Origin: Oceanobacillus sojae | GTDB taxonomy: Bacteria; Bacillota; Bacilli; Bacillales; Amphibacillaceae | Length of the DNA stretch: 44,076 bases | Assembly: GCF_007991515.1 (NCBI RefSeq) | Contig: NZ_BJYM01000028.1 | Location: forward strand, 1 to 44,076 | Direction of reading: 5' to 3' | Shown here: positions 1 to 8,638 of the stretch, one piece after another | Position numbering within the stretch: the stretch's first letter is position 1 | Layout: each line of letters starts with the position of its first letter | Notes under the pieces: model-generated | Told to the model about the DNA's origin: nothing | Databases searched by the model: none | What the model saw: only the letters and a program-made list of their open reading frames with translations | Translations under genes and position numbers: made by a program

Positions 1-1
1 C

Positions 2-331
2 TTCTTTTTCCTTTTGTTTATTGGTTTTCTTAGACATAGAAGGACGCCCCTTTAATTTTGGTTCCAGGCCTCCTAATCCTTCTTCCTCAAATTCCTTCAT
101 CCAGCGTCTAATTAAGGAAGGGTTGTTCAAATGAAATTGAACAGAATACTCCTCTCTTGTTTTTCTTCTTCTTAACCCGCCTATCCCCTGGGATTTATAG
201 ACTTTCACCCACTCAACTATAGATGTATCACTGCCCATATTATATCTTTTTGCTAATGATTTATAGCCTATATTGCCGTATAAATACTCGGTAACGAGCT
301 TTATTTTAAATTCTTCATTATATTTAGCCAT
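2..331 (-). CDS. IS3/IS150-type transposase OrfA, N-terminal part (cut by window edge)
   Basis: This reading frame starts at 331 and runs off the left edge. About 110 residues are visible, beginning MAKYNEEFKIKLVTEYLYG. The pattern of a first helix-turn-helix (GYKSLAKRYNMGSDTSIVEWV) and a second one (NPSLIRRWMKEFEEEGLGGL), then a basic tail KGRPSMSKK, is typical of the DNA-binding OrfA of IS150-group IS3 elements. No OrfB is visible; it would lie further left. The start codon sits just below a strong hairpin that contains the presumed ribosome binding site. The element ends between the hairpin and the stop of the next gene at 407, so insertion did not cut that gene. I am confident of the class, not of the exact element. 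Confidence 0.8.
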   Translation of the reverse strand, partial: MAKYNEEFKIKLVTEYLYGNIGYKSLAKRYNMGSDTSIVEWVKVYKSQGIGGLRRRKTREEYSVQFHLNNPSLIRRWMKEFEEEGLGGLEPKLKGRPSMSKKTNKQKEKE

Positions 332-338
332 AAAAACA

Positions 339-377
339 CCCCCGAAAGTTAGATTTTTCTACTCTAACTTTCGGGGG
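339..377 (-). promoter_or_regulatory. Perfect 15-bp hairpin in the transposase leader, sequestering the ribosome binding site
   Basis: Arms 339-353 and 363-377 are perfectly complementary with a 9-base loop. On the minus strand the second arm ends in GGGGG, followed by TGTTTTT and the transposase ATG. The only Shine-Dalgarno-like sequence is therefore inside the stem, and the stem plus T-run also looks like an intrinsic terminator for transcription arriving from the 407-4306 genes. Blocking of transposase expression from outside transcripts is a known strategy of insertion sequences; its use here is inferred. Confidence 0.6.
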
Positions 378-388
378 TCGGTACCATC

Positions 389-399
389 TTAGTGACACT
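389..399 (-). mobile_element. Outer end of the IS150-like element (approximate)
   Basis: Read on the minus strand, the DNA between the stop codon at 407 and the hairpin contains TGTCACTAAGATGGTACCGA. A TG dinucleotide at the tip (complement of 396-397) fits IS3-family ends, which begin TG and end CA. The matching right end and the target duplication lie outside the window, so the exact boundary is uncertain by a few bases. Confidence 0.35.
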
Positions 400-406
400 A
401 TTTTTG

Positions 407-1909
407 TTATCGTTTTTGTCTTAAAAGACGTAATGGCCTCGTTAATTTCCAAGATCTTGAATTTTCTATATTTTGGAGTTTGAGTACTAACTTTTTATTT
501 TGCTCTTTGCTTTTCTTAAGGTCTTTTGACTTTCTTTCTATATCTAACTTCAAATCTGATATAACTTTCTCATCTTTTTTTATCTTATTTTCTTTTTTAT
601 CTAATTTCTTATTCTTTTCCTTAACTTTACCTTTAAGTTTATTATTTTCTTTTTCTTGTTTTGGTACCATTATTTCAAAGCTTTTTTGTAGTCTCTCTTT
701 CATTTCTTCAGAACTACAGGAAGTTATCGGGCTAACTGGATCTAGAAGTTTAATTTTTTCAAGCTTATCATCAAAAGGTAATTTTAATCCTTTAGCATTA
801 TAATTATAAACATGCTCAATTTCATTTTTGTTTAAAAAGTTGATAAAATTATTGTAATTTCTCTGATGACTTTTTTCAATAGAATGCAAATCAACCTTTT
901 CTAATAAATTCTCGAGTTTCGTTTCCGCATTAATCTCTTCAATAGAAACCCGTGGGAAATTATGATACTCCGATAATTCTCTCATTCTTGCATCAATAGG
1001 TATAGTAATACTAGGTGTACCAGCAAGTGTTGGAGCAACATTCCCATGTAGCCTTGTCCCGATACTTATATCAACGTTTCTCATATGTTCAATCCAAGAT
1101 GGAGCTGACAAAAAGAATTTAACTTGATTATTTTTATATACGTTTGACATTAAGTTGTTAGGATAGTTATCTACTTTCGTGTTAATTGCTCCACCCAAGA
1201 AAGGTGTGCCAGAATAAGTTAATATCATTTCATCCATATCTTGCGGAATAAAATTTAAATTTTTGTAGTGGTCAGAAAGGCTATTTAAGAACTTTAGTAC
1301 TTCTTGATCCGCCTTAGGTGTCATGTTTACACTTATTGAGGAACTAGTATTTAATTCAATGTCGCGAATCTTTATATTTTCCCCAAAAGTATACATCGAA
1401 GGGCATCCAATAACTTGATGATCTTGACCTTCTTTAAATCCTAAATAAGAAAGATAATCAGACGTAATTTGCCCTCTTAATCCAAGTATATTAGACTTTT
1501 CCAGCACAGCGCTTACGAAACGTTTTACATCATCATCAAAGGGCCTTTTTGAACTTATATTAGGCTCATAAGGAAAAGCCATCCCCATGCCAATTACGTA
1601 TACTGGAATTTTAAGCTTCTGAATTAATTCCGTGTACTTCTTTAGAGTTGGAATAAAGCTAGGTCGAATTGCATTCGCCAACGGAATTGCATAAGCATCG
1701 TAGGTTTCGTTTATCATCTCTGCATCTAAGGGATTCGTCCTATAATAATCAGAAACTAGTTCTACGTTTTCAGTAGTCAAATTTCTAAAGACACTATATG
1801 CATACATTAAATTACCAACATTGTTTCCAATTGCATTTCTTTTAATTATTTCATCTGCGCTAAAAGTATCTAATGGGGACATTCCAGACCTGACAAGTAT
1901 CTTTTTCAT
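407..1909 (-). CDS. Polysaccharide pyruvyl transferase family protein with C-terminal coiled coil
   Basis: The 500-residue product has the polysaccharide pyruvyl transferase (PF04230) pattern: an N-terminal start MKKILVRSG, a central VIGMGMAFPY segment, LGLRGQITSDYLSYLG, and the signature GTRLHGNVAPTLAGTPSITIP. Enzymes of this family transfer pyruvate from phosphoenolpyruvate to sugars of surface polymers. From about residue 405 there is a Lys/Glu-rich coiled coil of roughly 75 residues, then the tail SRSWKLTRPLRLLRQ, a motif I associate with the ends of surface-polymer glycosyltransferases. The gene follows 1923-3131 by 13 bases with a GGAG ribosome binding site, so the two are probably co-transcribed. 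The true substrate is unknown; it is only distantly like CsaB at 23791. Confidence 0.75.
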   Translation of the reverse strand: MKKILVRSGMSPLDTFSADEIIKRNAIGNNVGNLMYAYSVFRNLTTENVELVSDYYRTNPLDAEMINETYDAYAIPLANAIRPSFIPTLKKYTELIQKLKIPVYVIGMGMAFPYEPNISSKRPFDDDVKRFVSAVLEKSNILGLRGQITSDYLSYLGFKEGQDHQVIGCPSMYTFGENIKIRDIELNTSSSISVNMTPKADQEVLKFLNSLSDHYKNLNFIPQDMDEMILTYSGTPFLGGAINTKVDNYPNNLMSNVYKNNQVKFFLSAPSWIEHMRNVDISIGTRLHGNVAPTLAGTPSITIPIDARMRELSEYHNFPRVSIEEINAETKLENLLEKVDLHSIEKSHQRNYNNFINFLNKNEIEHVYNYNAKGLKLPFDDKLEKIKLLDPVSPITSCSSEEMKERLQKSFEIMVPKQEKENNKLKGKVKEKNKKLDKKENKIKKDEKVISDLKLDIERKSKDLKKSKEQNKKLVLKLQNIENSRSWKLTRPLRLLRQKR

Positions 1910-1922
1910 AATTTAGATTCTC

Positions 1923-3131
1923 CTATTTAGTTAATTTATTAAAAACTGGTTCAACTACACGCTTGGCAGCATTACCATCTTCAAGATAACAAAATTCCTC
2001 ATAAAATTTATTAAACGACTGATTCGGTTGAAATCCGTTTTCTTCAACAATTTTAATTTCCTTTACAATTTCTTCTGTAGTCCTAACTAATGGACCCGGG
2101 GCTTCTTTTTCAAAATCTAAATAAAAGCCTCTCAAGTTATCCCGATAATCTTCTAAATCATATACAAAAAATAAAATAGGGCGCTTCAAGTTTGCATAGT
2201 CAAAGAACACAGAAGAATAATCAGTTATAAGTATATCGGAAATAAGATAAAGCTCACGAATATCCTCGTGCTTTGAGAAATCAATAACAAAATCTTCATA
2301 GCCATTAAGATCAAGATTCTCTGCGACCAAGTAGTGCATACGTAAAAGAATTGTGTGCGTATTCCCAAACTCATTCTTAAGGCGCTGAAGATCTAATTCC
2401 AGGTTGAATTTGTACTTTCCCTTCTCATAAAATTGGTTATCCCGCCATGTTGGTGCGTATAAAATCACTTTTTTATCAGTTGGAATACCAAGTTGATTCT
2501 TCAAACTCTGAATCTCTTCCAAGTTATTATGATTAATTAAATAATCATTTCGAGGATAGCCAGTTTCCAGTACATCCTTTCTAAACTGAAAAGCTCGTTT
2601 AAATATATCTGTGGAATATCTATTCGGTGAAACAAGATAATCCCATTTCCCCGCTTCAAAAACGAAATTTTGTTTATACTTTTCGGTATCAGTTCCTGGC
2701 ATCTGTACATCTTCAATATCTACACCCAGCTTTTTTAATGGTGTGCCATGCCATGTTTGTAAATAGACTGTTCTTTTAGGCTTTTTAATCCATAGTGGTA
2801 ATCTGGCATTAATCACCCAATACTTTGCGCGCGCCATCAGAAATATCCATTTTAAAGACAGCCGTTTTACATGCGGCAGTCCCTTCTCTTCAAAAATAGA
2901 AAGGTGGCGACGATCTGCTGCCCAATAGAGCTGGTATTCGGGATGATTTTCTTTGATATATTCAAAAATCGCTCGAGGACTATCACTATACTGCTTACCA
3001 TGAAAACTTTCGAAAATAATAAGTTTATTGTTTTTAGGTAGTTTGGAAGTAACAGAAAAAGCAGCTCGATATATTTTCTGCACAAGCTTACCTCTTCTTA
3101 AGTTAATAATTAATTGTTTCAATTTATTCAT
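1923..3131 (-). CDS. CDP-glycerol glycerophosphotransferase family protein (TagF/TarF/TarL-like)
   Basis: The 402-residue protein is a compact member of the CDP-glycerol glycerophosphotransferase family (PF04464), which transfers glycerol or ribitol phosphate from a CDP donor to a growing teichoic acid on the inner membrane face. Visible motifs are LQTWHGTPLKK (family His at about residue 128), APTWRDNQF, LLRMHYLV, the signature TDYSSVFFDYA, and PILFFVYDLEDYRDN. An amphipathic basic N-terminus fits peripheral membrane binding. Its ATG overlaps the TGA of the broken gene upstream (ATGA, 3128-3131), so the two formed an operon. Length is about that of TarF/TarL, without the long N-terminal modules of the relatives at 10.8-16.7 kb. 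Donor and acceptor cannot be told from sequence. Confidence 0.85.
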   Translation of the reverse strand: MNKLKQLIINLRRGKLVQKIYRAAFSVTSKLPKNNKLIIFESFHGKQYSDSPRAIFEYIKENHPEYQLYWAADRRHLSIFEEKGLPHVKRLSLKWIFLMARAKYWVINARLPLWIKKPKRTVYLQTWHGTPLKKLGVDIEDVQMPGTDTEKYKQNFVFEAGKWDYLVSPNRYSTDIFKRAFQFRKDVLETGYPRNDYLINHNNLEEIQSLKNQLGIPTDKKVILYAPTWRDNQFYEKGKYKFNLELDLQRLKNEFGNTHTILLRMHYLVAENLDLNGYEDFVIDFSKHEDIRELYLISDILITDYSSVFFDYANLKRPILFFVYDLEDYRDNLRGFYLDFEKEAPGPLVRTTEEIVKEIKIVEENGFQPNQSFNKFYEEFCYLEDGNAAKRVVEPVFNKLTK

Positions 3132-4306
3132 CCTTCATTCTTTTCATTTTCCTTATCCAACTTAGATAATACCGCTTGATAGATTCGCCGGCAATTGTGA
3201 CGATCTTGATATTTAATAATGTTATCAAGCTCAATATCAAAATTCTTAAAATTAATTTCTATACTTTCCTCAATCATATCAACAAGATCTGCTTCATTTT
3301 GAGCTATCTTTCCTAAGAAGGTTTCTTCGGCCGGCCTGAGAATTCCTCTTTTAAAAAATCGATTTACATCAAAATGATAATAAATTACAGGCTTATTCAT
3401 TAATGTGAAATCAAAACTAACACTGCTGAAGTCCATAATTAGTAAAGCATGGTCAATTAATAACTGTTGCACAGTTTTTGAACCTAAGCGAATAAAATGA
3501 ATTCGGCTGTTCTCTTCATTAATATCCTGTGCAAAGAAATCCTGTGCTCTATAATGTGGGTAGAAGTTTATATTAACATTGTATTCTTCTAAAATTTCCT
3601 ACAAACGTTCGTTATTAATTAAATTATTGTAGTAATTATAGTATTGACTTTTAAGAAACTGTTCATCTGTATGAATCCACTCTCTCCAAGTCGGCATTAA
3701 TAGAATATCTTTAGAATTATTTCCTTTTGGTAAATTGTCAAACCTGGCTAAACCTGTAGCCGCGACTTCTTCTTCATTGTAACCCATTTTATTCATGACG
3801 ACATCATACTTCTCTGAATCACTGCTGACAATAAATAAATCAAAAGGAAGCTCATAATTCTTCCTGTCATATTCTACAGGCTTACGGCCTAAAACCTCAT
3901 GCTGTAAAAACACTTTAATGGTATCTTCATAATTAAAGAAGCCTTGAGCAGGTTTATTTGGTAATAAATTTTTAACCAATACCTTTTTATTAACGGATAA
4001 TCTAAATAGTTTATTCCCTGCAACATGATAAAATACTTCTTCTATATGCTCATCTAATTTCAACCAAAACTTCTGTTTAGCATTTGATAACAAAATATAA
4101 TTATTAACATCATCTGATAAGCGGCTGATTGGAATCGAAATCGTCAATTTCTTTTTCACACGTTGATATGGTAGATCAATCGTTTCCATCCCGTTAGTTA
4201 ATACAGCACTAATCCCAGCATAAGATATGAAATTTTTTAAACTTACGACTATTTCTACGCTTGTATCAGCTACTACTCTTGATTGAACTACGATTGCTTT
4301 TTTCAC
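3128..4306 (-). pseudogene. Broken CDP-glycerol glycerophosphotransferase gene (in-frame amber stop)
   Basis: Two adjacent frames, 3599-4306 (235 residues) and 3128-3472, are the same reading frame interrupted by one TAG at 3599-3601. Translation through it reads NNERL-stop-EILEEYNVNINFYPHY and continues to IMDFSSVSFDF and PVIYYHFDVNRF, the normal end of this family. CAG (Gln) to TAG is the simplest cause. The 5' half carries VAATGLARFDNLP and LMPTWREW, but the usual QHG reads QHEV. A GTG at 4350 with AGGAG upstream opens a 14-codon frame, MFNIKRLIKKVKVI, that looks like a proper N-terminus but is out of frame, so a second lesion near 4310-4330 is likely. The listed start (GTG 4306) has a poor ribosome binding site. 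Probably inactive unless the amber codon is suppressed. Confidence 0.8.
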
Positions 4307-4480
4307 TAAATAACTTTTACCTTTTTTATTAGCCTTTTGATATTAAACACTTCTACCAGCACTCCTAATAAAACTTATTTAGATATACTCCAATAATATA
4401 TAGCATTTGGCAAACTTTCATTATTTATGACGGTATTTATTTATTGTCTAATATTCTAAATTTTAAATCATTGTATAGAA

Positions 4481-4521
4481 TCTAAAAAAGTCACATGAAT
4501 AATTCATGTGACTTTTTTAGA
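4481..4521 (-). terminator. Bidirectional-looking terminator after galU
   Basis: This is a perfect palindrome with 20-base arms (4481-4500 and 4502-4521) around one central base. The inner stem is AGTCACATGAAT and its complement, and both flanks are A or T runs, so it can end transcription in either direction. It lies 25 bases past the galU stop and separates galU from the broken transferase unit. Confidence 0.85.
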
Positions 4522-4545
4522 TATTTTAAATGACAATAAACTAAA

Positions 4546-5445
4546 TTAAATGTTTAAGTTTTGATTCTGCTCTTTTAATTTATCCGCTAATTGAATTAAA
4601 TACTTTGTAAGTGGTTCCTGTAAATCCTTACGATCAAGTGCCATTTCCAATGTGGTTTCAATAAAACCTAACTTCTCTCCAACATCGTAACGATCCCCAT
4701 CTACTTCATAGGAATAAACACTTTGTTCTTTATTTAACGCTTGAATAGCATCAGTTAATTGGATTTCACCGCCAGCGCCAATCTTTTGCTCATCCAAGAA
4801 TTTGAAAATCTCTGGGGTAAGAACATAGCGTCCAATAATGGCCATATTCGAAGGTGCTGTTCCTTGAGCAGGTTTTTCTACAAAATCTTTTACAAGATAT
4901 CTTTTTCCTTCTTTTTTTGTGTAATCAATTACACCGTAACGATGTGTCTCACTCGAAGGAACTTCTTTCACCGCAATTACAGACGATTGTACTTCGTTAT
5001 ATTCATTAATTAATTGCTGTAGCCCCGGCTCTTCATTAGAACGAATAATGTCATCGCCAAGCAATACAGCAAATGGTTCATCTCCAATAAATTTTCGTGC
5101 ACACCAAACAGCATGCCCTAATCCTCTTGGCTCTTTTTGACGGATATAGTGAATATCTACCTTAGCAGATTCTTTAATTCTTTCTAACAAGTCATATTTT
5201 TCTTTTTGTAGAAGGTTTTCTTCAAGTTCTAAAGAATAATCAAAATGATCTTCAATTGCTCTTTTTCCTTTTCCAGTTACGATAATAATATCCTCAATAC
5301 CTGAGCGAATTGCTTCCTCTACAATATATTCAATAGTTGGCCGATCTACGATAGGCAACATTTCTTTCGGCATTGCTTTTGTTGCAGGTAAAAAACGTGT
5401 TCCTAGACCCGCTGCAGGGATAATTGCTTTTCTTACTTTTTTCAT
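4546..5445 (-). CDS. galU: UTP--glucose-1-phosphate uridylyltransferase
   Basis: GalU (GtaB) makes UDP-glucose and pyrophosphate from UTP and glucose 1-phosphate in the cytoplasm. The 299-residue product has the N-terminal nucleotide-binding signature [20 protein letters not shown], then [15 protein letters not shown], the LLGDDII loop, [12 protein letters not shown] and [11 protein letters not shown], and is the usual length. A strong AAGGAGG lies 8 bases before the ATG. Its product would feed the divergent galE and donate glucose to the TagE-like enzyme at 8639. A TATAAT at 5545-5550 (minus strand) is a possible -10 box, without a good -35. A palindromic terminator follows. Confidence 0.95.
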   Translation of the reverse strand: MKKVRKAIIPAAGLGTRFLPATKAMPKEMLPIVDRPTIEYIVEEAIRSGIEDIIIVTGKGKRAIEDHFDYSLELEENLLQKEKYDLLERIKESAKVDIHYIRQKEPRGLGHAVWCARKFIGDEPFAVLLGDDIIRSNEEPGLQQLINEYNEVQSSVIAVKEVPSSETHRYGVIDYTKKEGKRYLVKDFVEKPAQGTAPSNMAIIGRYVLTPEIFKFLDEQKIGAGGEIQLTDAIQALNKEQSVYSYEVDGDRYDVGEKLGFIETTLEMALDRKDLQEPLTKYLIQLADKLKEQNQNLNI

Positions 5446-5810
5446 TGCTATTCCTCCTTGGGTAAAAATATGGTTCTTCCTTTTCTTTTATAGGTTATTT
5501 TTACTCACTAATCATTTTTCCTTGGTAATAATTCTAAATACCTCATTATAGTAACATATAATTCATTATGCTACATAAACAGTTTATATTAAACATAAAA
5601 AGTAAACAATTCATTGACTTAAATATATATAACCTCAACTTTATTATTATCTTTATAGCTTTTCACAGCCTATAATATAAATTATAATAAGGATTATTGT
5701 TGTTAATTGAAATTATGGAAGTTTCCGTAGATAATACAATGTACTATATATTTAATTAATCACGATTTATAGTCGAAGAAATAATTTACTTTTTGTAAGG
5801 AGTGGAATTC
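5446..5810. other. Divergent galU-galE intergenic region
   Basis: This 365-base AT-rich gap holds the control regions of both genes: the galU ribosome binding site and a possible -10 (5545-5550, minus), and a fair sigma-A type promoter for galE (5707-5735). I see no riboswitch or clear operator. Confidence 0.5.
5707..5735 (+). promoter_or_regulatory. Candidate sigma-A promoter for galE
   Basis: TTGAAA (5707-5712) and GATAAT (5730-5735) are separated by 17 bases, about 75 bases before the galE ATG. The match is reasonable, but AT-rich DNA yields such matches by chance. Confidence 0.4.
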
Positions 5811-6800
5811 ATGACAATACTAGTATCAGGTGGAGCAGGATATATTGGGAGCCATACCGTTTTATACCTCCAGCAGCAAAATGAAGAAGTAATTGTATTA
5901 GATAACTTTTCTAAAGGACACCGTAACGCACTGCACGATGTAAAATTTTACGAAGGTGATTTAGCAGATACAGTACTTTTGGATAAAGTATTTCAAGAAA
6001 ATAAAATAGATGCAATTATCCATTTTGCGGCAAGTTCACTTGTAGGGGAAAGTATGGAAAAACCATTAGACTATTACGAGAATAATGTTTTAAGCACCTT
6101 CCAGCTTATAAAAAAAGCGGTAGAACATAATGTAAATAATATTGTATTCTCGTCAACAGCAGCAACATATGGAGAACCTAAGAACATTCCAATTCTTGAA
6201 ACGGACCCTACCATACCAACAAACCCTTATGGTGAAACGAAATTGGCAATAGAAAAGATGTTAAAATGGTCTTATGAAGCGTACGGATTAAACTCTATTT
6301 GCTTACGTTACTTTAATGCAGCCGGCGCTGATCCAGAAGGAAAAATTGGGGAGGATCACACACCAGAATCTCACCTTATCCCAATTGTTCTTGAAGCTGC
6401 GCTTGGGCAAAGAGATGGCGTGAAAATCTTTGGAGATGATTACCCAACAGCAGATGGCACTTGTATTCGAGATTACATTCACGTACTTGATTTGGCCCAA
6501 GCTCATTATCTAGCTGTTCAAAAACTGCTTAATGATGGCGGTTGTGATGTATTTAACTTAGGTAATGGTCATGGTTTCTCTGTTAAAGAAGTTATTGAAA
6601 CATGTAGAAAAGTAACCCAGAAGGATATTAAAGCTGACGTTTCTCCAAGGCGAGAAGGTGATCCGGCTCAATTAATTGCTTCGTCAGATAAGGCCAAAAA
6701 TATATTAGGCTGGAAACCACACTATGATAACTTAGAAACGATGGTGCAACATGCATGGAATTGGCATTCTACACATGTAAACGGTTATAAAAATAAATAA
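5811..6800 (+). CDS. galE: UDP-glucose 4-epimerase
   Basis: GalE interconverts UDP-glucose and UDP-galactose (or the GlcNAc forms) with bound NAD. The 329-residue protein has the Rossmann motif GGAGYIGSHT at the N-terminus, the STAATYG segment, and the catalytic Y140xxxK144 pair in NPYGETK, followed by LRYFNAAGADPEGKIGEDH. I chose ATG 5811 over the in-frame GTG at 5802 because TAAGGAG (5796-5802) is spaced correctly for 5811 and would overlap a 5802 start. It sits opposite galU and supplies galactose-type donors for surface polymers. An inverted repeat (6845-6854 with 6880-6889) lies downstream. Confidence 0.95.
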   Translation: MTILVSGGAGYIGSHTVLYLQQQNEEVIVLDNFSKGHRNALHDVKFYEGDLADTVLLDKVFQENKIDAIIHFAASSLVGESMEKPLDYYENNVLSTFQLIKKAVEHNVNNIVFSSTAATYGEPKNIPILETDPTIPTNPYGETKLAIEKMLKWSYEAYGLNSICLRYFNAAGADPEGKIGEDHTPESHLIPIVLEAALGQRDGVKIFGDDYPTADGTCIRDYIHVLDLAQAHYLAVQKLLNDGGCDVFNLGNGHGFSVKEVIETCRKVTQKDIKADVSPRREGDPAQLIASSDKAKNILGWKPHYDNLETMVQHAWNWHSTHVNGYKNK

Positions 6801-6844
6801 TCATTTTAAATGTAAGCAGGAAATAATAAACCCCAATTAAAACG

Positions 6845-6889
6845 GAACTACCTCTATACTTATATTTAACAAATAACAGGAGGTAGTTC
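6845..6889. repeat. Inverted repeat downstream of galE
   Basis: GAACTACCTC (6845-6854) and GAGGTAGTTC (6880-6889) are perfect complements separated by 25 bases and followed by TTTAAAAAAA. It could be a poor terminator for galE or part of the adjoining IS relic. The long loop argues against an efficient terminator. Confidence 0.4.
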
Positions 6890-7939
6890 TTTAAAAAAAT
6901 CCCATGTTCCCGTAATAATTCCAACATCAACTTCCACCACGCTTTTAAATCCAGTAACGGATTTTTCTTGTTATTCTCTGCATTTAACAATTTTGGAAGG
7001 TTGTAAGGAATCGTTGACAACAGCCTTAATAAATGAGATGTACTCCCATACTCTTCAACTACCCCGAGGTGTAGAATTATTATTTAATCTGTGGTTATAT
7101 AGAGTATTTGAAAGGTATCGATAATTTGACTGCGATAATTACCAGTCAATTTTCATCAATCCTTTTAGATGAATCTGTCTTCTTATTTTGTGAAAGGAGA
7201 ACTGATCGGTTAAATATATCTAGTTTGATGAAGTAAATTTCCATCTATTTTATAAGCAATATGACCAACGAGAATTAATGTTGCCGCCTTCACAAAATGA
7301 CGGAGAAAAACTCATACCAAAAATAAATCGAGTGGCTGGCTGTTCGATGGGTTTTCTATCTATCAAATATTAGAATATATGCATCTTCAAACATAGTTTG
7401 GACAGATTAGAAGGAATTTTTTCGAGTCCAATGATTAAATAGGCAAGACGCCATCACTACTCATTACTGCGATATAGATTTGCAGACTGAAAAGCTTATC
7501 TCTAGATGAACGGCTGCAGGTCATCTGAAAGGTAATATATTATTGAAAGAGTTCTGGAAATAGTTAGACGTCCTTGTAATTACGTACAAAAAAAAACAGT
7601 TGATTATACACGAAAATTAAGGGATTCCCTTCAACAGCTTTTAACAGATGGACATCTTTTCATTAGTAATAATCTCGCGGAACGTTCTATTCGGTCTGTC
7701 TCGAAAGGTCGGAAAAATGATATTTCTATACGAGTGTATCTGTTACCCAAGAGAATACCATTGAGTATATTCATTCCGAACAGCAAATGAAAATAGGATT
7801 AATTCATTTGACTATCCAAACGTTTTATTTGTTGAACTCCCTAAACTTGATTCTTCTTAACGTCCTAAAAACTAGAAAAAATAGTTTCCGCTGAGTAATT
7901 ATATTCAAGTCGAGGTGGAGACCTTCTCAAAAATATAAA

Positions 7940-8004
7940 ACGGCTTAATAGCCTTAATAGAGACTCTTTACAAAAAGTTTACTCTTTTTAGGGCTATTTG
8001 CCGT
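7940..8004. repeat. Subterminal inverted repeat of the IS66 relic
   Basis: ACGGCTTAATAGCC (7940-7953) is nearly complementary to GGCTATTTGCCGT (7992-8004), with a loop of 38 bases. It lies just inside the right tip of the IS66 relic and is probably part of that end. No independent role can be shown. Confidence 0.3.
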
Positions 8005-8162
8005 GGTGTCATACTATTTTTCCGCTTACGAACATTATTTTGGTTATGTTGCGTATTGTTAAGTCTAATTGAAGTTTACATTTTTCATCTATAAATTCTA
8101 ACAATCCTCTAATAATTATTTTTTGATTTTTCAGTCAAGTTGGATATTGCGGATGAAAAGAG

Positions 8163-8389
8163 CCGCTTGTGCGGAGAAAAGAACCACCGTTTACGGAACA
8201 GTGAGCCACAGCGAAGCTGCTTGTCATTGACTGTAACGCCCGATTCTTTGCATTTGCTGGAAGGGGTCGGGGCCCCGCCAGCGAGTGCTTAGAATCGGTT
8301 TGGGTTTGTCCGTGTTATCATATTTGAGCAAGTGTGCCTCTTAGGCATTATTTGTGCCAGACCTACGATAGTTCCACAACACGGACAAA
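8163..8389. other. GC-rich hairpin chain with a zinc-knuckle coding relic (unidentified)
   Basis: A visibly GC-richer island in AT-rich DNA. In order it holds short hairpins CCGC/GCGG (8163-8174), CCGT/ACGG (8187-8196) and CAGC-GAA-GCTG (8209-8219); then a long imperfect hairpin, CCGATTCT (8240-8247) with AGAATCGG (8291-8298), enclosing GCAT/GTGC and GCTGG/CCAGC helices with symmetric 2-base internal loops; then a perfect 12-base inverted repeat TTTGTCCGTGTT (8305-8316) with 8378-8389. On the minus strand, 8390-8292 reads FCPCCGTIVGLAQIMPKRH and ends at TAA in the hairpin, like the zinc-binding end of a transposase (IS91-like is one possibility). It is either a decayed element end or a structured RNA; I cannot identify it. 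Confidence 0.45.
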
Positions 8390-8638
8390 AGTTAAGTCAA
8401 TGGTGGCGGACTAAAAATTTGTACTACCTCAAGGACTGTGAGATAAGTTGTTTCAGAGTTTTATTGATAGCGGATCTCTTTGTCGCACTTGCTGGTTCAG
8501 TTCTCCACAAACGGTGGCTCAATCTGTCCACAATACTCAGTCAAATCATTCCTTTTATTACTGGCTATAAAGATAATTACAATTATATTTGTAATATCTT
8601 CATAGCTTTTTTATTAGTTACTGTTATAGATGTAATAC

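Larger units (their letters stand above)
6812..8029 (+). mobile_element. Decayed IS66-family element (relic, both ends recognisable)
   Basis: The right end ends in CGCTTAC (8023-8029), the complement of GTAAGCG, the hallmark tip of IS66-family elements. The left tip GTAAGCAGGAAAT starts at 6812 and matches the inverted right end at about 12 of the first 18 positions. Between them is the wrecked C-terminal part of an IS66 transposase: from about 7605 it reads LRDSLQQLLTDGHLFISNNL then AERSIRS and GRKN, matching the family DGR-EISNN-AERSI-GRKN core. A shifted frame near 7820 reads VLFVELPKLD. Frameshifts and stops are many. At 1.2 kb it is shorter than intact members. No target duplication remains visible, so it is old. 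Confidence 0.6.

Noticed and set aside
480..803. Plus-strand frame opposite the coiled coil of the pyruvyl-transferase-like gene
   Set aside because: The Phe/Ser/Leu-rich translation is the usual shadow of a Lys/Glu-rich coiled coil on the other strand.
5802..5810. GTG start for galE at 5802
   Set aside because: The GTG is part of the Shine-Dalgarno region (AAGGAG at 5797-5802); ATG 5811 has the proper spacing and gives the normal GalE N-terminus.
6769..7020. Minus-strand frame of 83 codons across the galE end and the IS66 relic
   Set aside because: It overlaps the galE stop and the relic tip, has no ribosome binding site and an unlikely composition. A stretch like DLKAWWKLMLELLREHG may be old transposon coding, but I cannot assign it.
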